Shown piece after piece: positions 15,499 through 22,685 of a DNA stretch of 22,685 bases (within the stretch, counting starts at the first letter, position 1; every line of letters begins with the position of its first letter). Under the pieces are notes generated by a model that worked only from the letters and a program-made list of their open reading frames with translations, was not told the DNA's origin and did no database searches. This stretch comes from HOT-345 sp963531535. GTDB lineage: Bacteria > Patescibacteriota > Gracilibacteria > Absconditabacterales > Absconditicoccaceae. The stretch lies in the NCBI GenBank assembly GCA_963531535.1, contig CAUSGX010000014.1, positions 1 through 22,685 of the forward strand, written 5' to 3'. Position numbers and translations under genes: made by a program.

Positions 15499-18400
15499 AT
15501 GAATAAAATAAAATTTGACGGATTGATGGTGACACTCGCTTCAATGGAGGAAGTTGAAAAATGGTCTCGTGGAGTAGTGGATAATCCAGATACCGTTAAC
15601 TATAGGACAGGAAAACCAAAGCAAGGTGGACTTTTTTGTGAGTCTATCTTTGGTCCTGTGAAGAATTTTGAATGTAGTTGTGGAAAGTATAAGGGAGTAA
15701 GATATAAGGGAATTGTATGTGAAAGATGTGGTGTAGAAGTAGCTTCTTCAAGAGAAAGAAGAACGAGAATGGGACATATTGACCTTGCTTCTCCTGTAGT
15801 TCATGAGTGGTATAAGAAATCTCCATCTGGAGGTATCCATCAGCTTCTTCAGCTTTCAGCTAATGAAATTGATAAAATCTTAACATATGTAAAATATGTG
15901 GTAGTAAAAGATATTACTGATGAGACTAGAGAAAAGATCAAGGAGAAAATCGCAAGTGATTATGAATCAACAATGAAAGATCTTGATGAACTTTACAAAA
16001 AGGAATCATCAGCTCAGAAAGAGCCTAAGAAGCTTGCTGAGGCAAAAAAGCTTTATGAAGAGAATCAGCAATCTATTGAAGCTGAGTTTAATAGAATCAG
16101 ATCAATCGTAGCTGATTTGAAGTTTGGAGCGACTATTTTGGAATCAGATTATAGAAATATTTTCTATCAATTTGGAAGCTTGATCTCATTTGCATCAGGT
16201 CCAGAAGGGATCCTCAAGATGCTTCAGTCTATTGATGTAGAAAAGGAGATTAAAAAGAGAGTAAAGGAGTTTCCAACTATTAGATCTGCTGATCAGAAAA
16301 AGAAGATGATGAGTTTGATCAAACTGTTGATTAATCTCTATGTCTCTGGAGTAAAGCCAGAAAATATGATCGTGAGAAAGCTTCCTGTGATCCCACCTGA
16401 TATTAGACCAGTAGTTCAGCTTGATGGAGGAAGATTTGCTTCATCTGATGTGAATCTTTTCTATAGAAGAGTTCTGATGAGAAATATCAGACTTAAGAAA
16501 ATGATCCAGGTTGGAATGCCTGATATCGTAAAAAAGAATGAAATCAGACTTCTTCAAGAATCTATCAATAATCTTTTGGTTGGAGAGAAGAATTCTGCGG
16601 GAAAGGCTGGTGCTGGAATCAAAGTTTTCAAGTCAATTTCTGATATGCTTTCAGGTAAGGAGTGAGTTTTCAGAAAGAACTTGCTTGGAAAGAGAGTTGA
16701 CTATTCAGGAAGATCTATTATTACTGTAGGTCCTAGCTTGAATTTGAATGAATGTGGACTTCCAATCTATATCGCAGTAAAGATGTTTACTCCGTTTATT
16801 ATTGGAAAGCTTATCGAAAAGAAGATCGTATATACTCCAAAACAGGCTGAAAAGCTGATTAAAGAGGGAAATCCTATTGCGCTTAAGTTTTTGGAAGAAG
16901 TAATTAAGGATAAGTATGTGTTGCTTAACCGTGCGCCAACACTTCATAGACTTTCTATTGAAGCCTTCAAAATCAAGTTGATGCCTGGAAAGACAATCAG
17001 ACTTCATCCTCTTGTGTGTCCTGCGTTTAATGCCGACTTTGATGGAGACCAGATGGCGGTTCATTTGCCTATCTCAGATGAAGCTCAGAAAGAGGCAAGA
17101 GAATTGATCGCAGCTGATAAGAATATTATTAAACCAGGTTCTGGAGATCCAACTATTACACACTCTCAGGATATGGTACTTGGAATCTACTTTTTGACTG
17201 ATGCATTTGATCCAAAATATCCAGATTACAATACTGAAGATGAATGGAAAGAAAAAATTCATCCAGTAGCGAGATATGGAAGTTTTGATGCGGTACTTGA
17301 TGCGTTTAATAATAAGCAGGTAACTCTTAAGGATAAGGTAATCGTGCTTGATGGATCTGATATCGTGGAAACAACAGTTGGTAGAGTGATTTTCAACTCT
17401 ATTTTGCCAGCGGATTATCCATTTGTAAATAAGAAGATGGGTAATAAGGATCTTAAGAGATTGCTTTCTGATGTATTTGATAGATATGATATGGAAACTA
17501 CTGTAAAAGTAGCTGATGCTATCAAAAACTATGGATTTAAGTATTCAACTATTGCTGCGACATCAATCAATATCTTGGATATGAAGGTTCCAAAAGAAAA
17601 GGAAGAAATCTTGAGAGGAGGAGATGTTCAGAATAATGAAGTTTTGAAGTACTACTACAAAGGATTCTTCTCTGAGGAAGAAAAACACAGATTGGTTGTT
17701 AAGATTTGGACTGATGTAAAGAAGACAGTAGAATGAAATCTGAAATCAATCATTGGTGCAGGTAATAACCTCTATACGATGATTGACTCTGGAGCGAGAG
17801 GTTCTCAGACTCACTTGACTCAGATTTCAGGTATGAAGGGACTGGTAGTAAATCCAAAGGGAGAAATTATCGAGTTGCCTATTAAGTCATCATTTGTTGA
17901 AGGACTAAAACCTATTGAATACTTTATTTCTGCCCACTCTGGACGTAAAGGAAAGGCTGATACTGCGCTTAGAACTGCGGAATCTGGATACCTTACTAGA
18001 AAGCTCTGTGATGCTTCTCAGGAAGTTATCGTGAGAGAAGAAGATTGTGGATCAAGCGAATATATCATCTACTCAAAGGATGAAGCTGAGCTCAAAGGAG
18101 AGAAGTTTTCAAGCTTGATTTATGGTAGAACTGCTGCTGAAGATATCATTGATGATAATGGAGTAGTTATCCTTAAGGCTGGAGAGATGATTAATAAGTC
18201 AGCTTTGGTTCTTATTGAAACTTCAAATATCAAGATGGTTAGTGTAAGAAGTCCATTGACTTGTCACTGCGTGAGTGGTGTATGTCAGAAGTGTTATGGA
18301 ATGGATCTTGCAACAAGAAATATGGTAGAAATCTGAGTTCCTGTTGGAGTGATTGCTGCGCAATCTATTGGAGAACCTTCTACTCAGTTGACCCTTGATA

Positions 18401-19311
18401 CCTTCCATGATGGAGGAGTTGCTGGTGCATCTGAGGCGTCTGGTATTGATAGAGTTAAGCAGCTCTTTGAAGTGAGAGCTCCAAAAAATCCAGCTATTGT
18501 GAGTCCTTTTGATGGAGTGCTTTCGTTTGAAGAAACTCAGGAAGGAGGAAAGTTTGGAAAAATCAGAATTACTGCTGATGTTCAGAAAAAATCATATTTG
18601 ATCAAAGATGGTTATGAAGTGATAGTAAAGAAAGGAGAGGTACTTGCTAAGGGAGCTAACTATGCCTCTAAATGAGCAAGTAAGCTTAAGACTAAGGAAG
18701 CAGGTAAGGTTCTTGAGGTTAATGAAGATTATATCACACTTGGAGTTGAGGAGGTATTCTCTAAATCACTTATCGGGCTTACTCCAAAGAAGACTAAGGT
18801 TGGAGAAAGAGTCTATAAGGGGGAAATCTTGACTACAGGAGCATTGGATATCATGGAATATAAGAATATTGTTTGAGATATTCATGCGCAGAGATATATC
18901 ATTAGTGAAGCAAAGAGAGTATATGCTTCTCAAGGACAAGATCTTAATGATAAGCATATTGAAGTAGTGGTAAAACAGCTCTTCTCAAAAGTCTTTATTG
19001 AAGATGGAGGAGATTCAAGTTTTATCCCTGGTACTTATGTAAAGTATGAGGAATATATCAAGGTGAACTCTGAACTTGAAGCTCAAGGGAAAAGGCCTTC
19101 AAGCGGAAAGAGAGTTGCGCTTGGACTTACTACTGTTGCTAAGGAAACTGACTCTTGGCTCTCAGCTGCTTCATTCCAGGAAACTATTAGAGTGATGGTT
19201 GGAGCATCTCTTAGAGGAGCGATTGATAATCTTTCAGATCTTAAAGCGAATGTGATTATCGGTAGATTGCTTCCTGTTGGAGAAAACTATAGAAATATGT
19301 TTGGATACTAG
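15499..19311 (+). CDS. rpoC: RNA polymerase subunit beta'
   Basis: This 1,270-residue beta' subunit starts with the clamp zinc finger CSCGKYKGVRYKGIVCERCG (Cys59, Cys61, Cys74, Cys77). It contains NLLGKRVDYSGRSIITVGP, the catalytic magnesium loop NADFDGDQM (511-519), the trigger-loop region GVIAAQSIGEPSTQLTLDTFH, the second zinc site (Cys in REEDCG, then TCHCVSGVCQKCYG) and the C-terminal SAASFQETIRV. Five TGAs (16663, 17734, 18334, 18673, 18874) are read as Gly; the standard code would break the gene into six pieces. The start at 15499 is the only one that precedes the conserved N-terminus. There is no Shine-Dalgarno sequence. It is co-transcribed with rpoB and ends with TAG 20 bases before a terminator. 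Confidence 0.97.
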
Positions 19312-19330
19312 AAAGTATGTGAATAAAAGA

Positions 19331-19366
19331 GAAAAACTGATTTCAGTGATGGAGTCAGTTTTTTTG
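19331..19366 (+). terminator. Terminator of rpoB-rpoC
   Basis: AAAACTGA (19333-19340) pairs with TCAGTTTT (19355-19362) in front of a T-run. It is a one-base variant of the AAATCTGA terminators elsewhere in the window. The following 90 bases to the ssrA promoter show only a possible TCATCG/CGATGA hairpin and no gene. Confidence 0.85.
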
Positions 19367-19456
19367 ACTTGTGAGAAGATTTTTGTAACTCTCATCGTGA
19401 GGTGAATGAATATGAGTCGCGATGATTCAGATTCGAGTGAAACCAATTTTTTTCTC

Positions 19457-19485
19457 TTGCAAAAGGTGAGGATTTTCGCTATACT
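19457..19485 (+). promoter_or_regulatory. Promoter of ssrA
   Basis: TTGCAA (19457-19462), a 17-bp spacer and TATACT (19480-19485) place the transcription start within a few bases of the tmRNA 5' end. Confidence 0.75.
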
Positions 19486-19496
19486 TTGAAGACTAT

Positions 19497-19878
19497 GGGG
19501 GTGACTTTGGATTTGATGAGAGGAATCCGTACCTAGTGATAGCCATTGCTCGATGATTGACAGAGCCTAAAACCAATCAAACCAAAAATGCTAACGCATG
19601 AAAATCTCTTCTTAAGAGAGCTGAACTTGTAAAGGCTTACGCTTAGTAATCTTTCAAGCCAGTTAAAACTAACCTTGACTACTGACTCCTGCTAGGAGCA
19701 AGGCTGATTTGAGCAGGAAACCAAAACCTTGTGTTGAAAAAATTGAAGAAATGAGTTTGTTACTTTTCTCCTTCTCCCTCTCAGCATAAGGCTAAAAAAT
19801 CAGGTTAAAAAGCTGACTATAATGGTAGAGTTCAGTGGGTATGCCTTTTAGACCGGAGTTCAATTCTCCGCACCTCCA
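19497..19878 (+). ncRNA. ssrA: tmRNA (transfer-messenger RNA)
   Basis: The 5' end GGGGGTGACTTTGG and the 3' end form the tRNA-like domain. GGGGGTG (19497-19503) pairs with CACCTCC (19871-19877), with A19878 as discriminator. The T arm CGGAG-TTCAATT-CTCCG is intact, and CCA is not encoded. The length of 382 is normal. The tag frame is most likely 19590-19643, reading ANAGKSLLKRAELVKAYA, followed by tandem stops TAG TAA (19644-19649). The fourth codon of this tag is TGA, so the tag itself requires UGA to be read as Gly. The exact resume codon is inferred. The RNA rescues stalled ribosomes with SmpB. Its 3' end abuts a mobile element. Confidence 0.93.
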
Positions 19879-21400
19879 AAGACGGAGATTTTGTTCAAAA
19901 AATAGAGTTAAAAGTCGCATTTATACTAGCATCTTGAGGTGTTGTAAATGTGACTTTTTTTGAATATAAAAAAGCTGTATTTATTACAACACCAGGTATT
20001 AACTGCATTATTTCTGGATCTCTACTAGATCGCAGTTTATATGGTGTTTTTAGAATGGGTAGAACAAAATCTAACATTTCATTTATTTCGCTTTTTTGAT
20101 ACGAAATGTCAGAGTCTCTAGTCTTTAAAAGAAGAGCCTTTCTTTGACGTAATTCTATACCTTTTTTTTGATATATTTCTTGGAATAAAGTATCATCACT
20201 ATTTGAAATACTTATTTCTAACTTTTGTATTTGATTATCAATTTCTTGTATCTCTTTCTCGTTTTCTGTGTTTTTGTATAATAGAAATCTTTTCTCAGAA
20301 TTAAAAATATCTTCTAACACTATCTTAAAGCAAGTTAGGGTTCAATCTTTAATGGTTAAAGTTTTGAGAAATTCTCAAAAATCATGGTGGACTGTTTGTG
20401 CATTTAACGAGCTATTGTTGATGCATTGTGGGTTTATGCATCTGTAATAGTAATAAATATTCTTCTTTTTATTGTATGAAGGTCATCAGCTATAAGCTCT
20501 TCAGCATTCTGGGCATATTAAGTAGTGCCTTAATGGTAAATTTTCGTTAATATTTTCTTTAGAGGTTGTTTTATAGAAAATTTTCTTTCTTTTTCTATTT
20601 TGAATTTTAATAACGGTATCAATTGAAATAATTGGTTGATGTTTTCATTTAATGCTATCTATTCAGTATTTAGGGTAGGTAATCAAGCCTGCATAAAAAA
20701 GTAGTCTTTCTTTATATAGAAGTTTTTCTGCTGTTTTTATAGAAAAATGGGGCATTTTATCATTTAGGTAATATCAAAAATCTTTATCATTTTTGAAACA
20801 TCCATTTGCATATAGTTCAAATGCCTCTTGAATATGTTTTGCATCTTCTGTTGGAACAAGTTTTTTTAACGCTCACTTTCATTCATATTTGTATCCACTA
20901 GGTGCTGAAAATACCCAATATCAGTCCATCATTCTTCATCTTTTTCTATCTTTTACTCTTCTAGCATTATTTTCTCTTTCATATTGTTTTACTGCCATAA
21001 TAATGTTTTGATTGAATATTCATTCAGCGGAATTTGAAATAGTTTGTTTCACTGTTTGTATTCAGGCTTTTCATTCTTTTTCAATTTTATTTTTTATGTT
21101 AATCCAGCCTCATACATCTCTACTGATTCTGTCTAGATCATCAGCTAATACGAAATCAATATTGATAAAAAAATGGTTTTGAGCTATCAGAAAATCTATC
21201 ATGTTATCAAGACCTTCTCTAGAATCAAATTTACCAGAGATCCCTCAATCTGAGAAATATGCTACAATTTCTACATTGTGATTTTTAGCCCATTCTCTGC
21301 AAAGTGCTTCTTGAGATTGTAGACCGTTTCCTTGTTGAATTTGTGTTTTTGAGGAAACTCTGGTATAAATTACGCATTTTTTTCAGTCAAAAGTATTCAT
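19817..21400 (-). CDS. Large serine recombinase (integrase)
   Basis: It has the complete domain set of a large serine recombinase. The N-terminal catalytic domain contains YTRVSS (Ser16 nucleophile, Arg14), DGGISG, DSREGL (Arg61) and DDLDRISR. A recombinase domain spans about 155-290, a zinc ribbon (Cys296, Cys299, Cys321, Cys326) follows, then a coiled coil rich in Glu, Lys and Gln (about 370-430). About 18 glycines are TGA, so the gene is unreadable in the standard code until residue 361. The family-like sequence ends near residue 501, where a TGA (19895-19897) would be the stop in the standard code. In table 25 the frame continues 26 residues, antisense to ssrA, to TAG 19817-19819. The gene starts 11 bases after the preceding 54-residue gene. 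It presumably catalyses integration at ssrA. Confidence 0.88.
19848..19897. other. Probable attachment junction of the mobile element at ssrA
   Basis: The 3' end of ssrA (T arm and acceptor, 19851-19878) is directly followed by the recombinase gene of a mobile element. This is the usual arrangement when an element integrates at the end of an RNA gene and restores it. The exact crossover and the other junction cannot be seen. A weak TCTCCG (19865-19870)/CGGAGA (19883-19888) stem followed by TTTTG may terminate ssrA. Confidence 0.4.
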
Positions 21401-21411
21401 CTTTTAAAAAA

Positions 21412-21576
21412 TTAGATTAAATTTCATTTATTGTAAAAGAATTTTCTTACAAGAGACAGTGAAAGTATACAAATTCTATCAATTATTGTTTCTAATTGAG
21501 ATTTTGTCGCTTCAGGATTCTCTTGACTAAGGACTAATAGGAGTTGTTCTTTTGTTTTTTGTTGGATTATTTGCAT
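21412..21576 (-). CDS. Small protein of unknown function in the mobile element
   Basis: This is a 54-residue, basic and Leu/Ile-rich protein (MQIIQQKTKEQLLLVLSQEN at the start, ending YNKGNLI with a TGA-encoded Gly). Its ATG lies inside the last codons of the Rep-like gene (ATGCAAATAA overlap) and its stop is 11 bases before the recombinase ATG, so the three genes are translationally packed. A helical stretch at 30-46 is suggested. I recognise no family. It could be an accessory factor of the recombinase or of replication, but position is the only evidence. Confidence 0.55.
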
Positions 21577-22685
21577 TTTTGTTTTTGTTTAAAAGATAAA
21601 AGAGAGGTCTTTTTATTGAATTCAATAATTAGTGGTTCTAAAAGTCCTTGTAAGATTTGTTTTCTGATTTTTTCTCTTTTGGTAAATTGATTAAGAATAA
21701 CGATTAGTGGATTTAATCCTTGTAAAGCTATTTTACATGCTCTTCATCAAAAATCGTTAAAATTTCTGATTTCGTAGCTTTCTATTTTTTTATTTTCTTT
21801 ATATTGATATACTTTAGCTTCTCTCTGGTCTAGACTAAGTCAATAATATCTTCTGCATTTTTCTCTTAACTCTTCTAGTGATCAGTAGGTATAAGGTAAA
21901 AGTTCTGTTTTTATTTTTGAAATTTGATTTTCATATTTATTAAATTTTGTTCTAAATTCGCCTTCTAATCTAAATACATTTGCATATTCGAAATAATCAT
22001 CATAAAGCATTGTTTTGTTTTTAGCTACAGAATCTATAATTTTATCATACATTCTAAGAAATATAGATTTATTTAGTTTATTCCCAATATTCCGTCAAGT
22101 AATAATGTTTCATTTGTGGTATGTGGCGTTTGCAATGATTTTATCGTATTTTCAATTTCGTTTTTTGGGTGGTTCGATCGTATAGCATTCTCCTTTACTA
22201 TCTTTTCTTATTTGGATTAGATCTATTTGTTCTGGAATTTTTGTTTTTTTATCAAAGAAGAAATCTATTTTATAATCTATTCTTGAAATAGGGAACTGGA
22301 CTAGGGTCGCATACTCTTCTCCAAAAAAAAGCTTTATAAAGTTTTCTTTAAGTATCTTCTTTTCTAATAGTCTGAAATAGGTTGAGTAGATAGTAAAGCT
22401 TCATATACTCTTCAAAAATTCTTGCTTGCTCTTTTTGTATTCTAGGTATTGAAATATTGTATAAGGTATACCTCTTATGCTTATCGTGACATTAAGGAAA
22501 GTTCAGTTTCTTGAGTGATTTTTTGTATAGCTTATTTTGTATTCTCGGACAGAATCAAAGTAGGTGTTTGAGTTGTCGTCATCAAGGCATGCTAATATAT
22601 TATGTAGCCATGGAAGTTCTATCTTCATATTTAGACTGAGATGATCTATTCAATCATTATAGGCTAGAGCCTCATTTAGAAGTTT
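21567..22685 (-). CDS. Rep_trans-like replication initiator or relaxase (5' end cut by window)
   Basis: 372 C-terminal residues are visible; the start lies beyond the window. The segments RIDYKIDFFFD (135-145), YHKGNIITGRNIGNK to SIFLRMYDK (189-215) and NVFRLEGEFR (236-245) follow the order of the Rep_trans family ('RiDla-D', 'tlyiGsr-S-rfYDK', 'wvRvE-r'), which includes rolling-circle initiators and relaxases such as NicK/MobT. Tyr213 in MYDK is the natural candidate for the nicking tyrosine. The family call is from motif pattern alone. Several glycines are TGA. The upstream part (VTISIRGIPYTIFQYLEY) resembles the N-terminal region of such initiators. The gene heads an operon with the 54-residue protein and the serine recombinase, pointing to an integrative element that replicates or mobilises by nicking. 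Confidence 0.55.

Noticed and set aside
12480..18957. Minus-strand open frames inside rpoB and rpoC
   Set aside because: They are antisense shadows of highly conserved coding sequence without start signals or promoters.
11763..19311. rpoB and rpoC as frameshifted or decayed genes
   Set aside because: All breaks are TGA in an unchanged frame at conserved glycines, which is recoding and not decay.
1..22685. CGA as a reassigned (Trp) codon
   Set aside because: CGA occurs where Arg fits well, for example SLVRFAIEK in the NYN protein and ATRYKREN in the M16-like protein.
1..22685. CRISPR arrays, tRNA genes or insertion sequences
   Set aside because: No regularly spaced repeats, no cloverleaf other than the tRNA-like domain of tmRNA, and no transposase were seen.

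Overview
The window comes from a bacterium that reads UGA as glycine (translation table 25). That code is known from Gracilibacteria (BD1-5) and Absconditabacteria (SR1) of the Patescibacteria/CPR. The direct evidence is that rpoB and rpoC are each open over more than 1,200 codons only if in-frame TGA is sense, and that several of those TGAs sit at near-invariant glycines (the G of GDK-AGKHGNKG, of L-G-VxSRMN and of G-LPESFN in RpoB; the G before the NLLGKRVDYSGRS block and before the GVIAAQSIGEP block in RpoC). Every gene called here was re-read with this code and ends on TAA or TAG.

Layout. Positions 1-2753 hold the end of a lipoprotein gene, a Trm9/ALKBH8-like methyltransferase and a membrane-anchored protein of unknown function, all on the plus strand. 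A convergent NYN/LabA-type nuclease gene with an OST-HTH-like C-terminus follows on the minus strand to 3738. From 4138 to 10796 comes a series of short plus-strand transcription units: rplJ-rplL behind an L10-type leader and attenuator; rpsB plus a DUF4870/Tic20-like membrane protein; a secreted NAGPA-type phosphodiester glycosidase; tsf; a small M16-like metallopeptidase; and a gene in which ribosomal proteins S6 and S18 are fused, followed by rpmH. A HIT-family gene lies on the minus strand, then rpoB-rpoC (11763-19311) behind a long leader, then ssrA (tmRNA, 19497-19878).

The last 2.8 kb (about 19880-22685) is a mobile element abutting the 3' end of ssrA. It carries, on the minus strand, a Rep_trans-like replication initiator/relaxase (cut by the window end), a 54-residue protein and a large serine recombinase. 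These genes use TGA for glycine heavily, so the element depends on the host's code. With TGA as sense, the recombinase frame runs through the attachment region into ssrA antisense.

Most of the core genes serve translation and transcription (L10, L12, S2, EF-Ts, S6-S18, L34, RNA polymerase beta and beta', tmRNA). Canonical operons are broken up: rplJL is not next to rpoBC, rpsB is not next to tsf, and rpmH is away from dnaA/rnpA. Promoters share a TTGAtT/TTGACA box, 16-17 bp and TATAcT. Several terminators are built from the same AAATCTGA inverted repeat, and this octamer also recurs singly inside genes.
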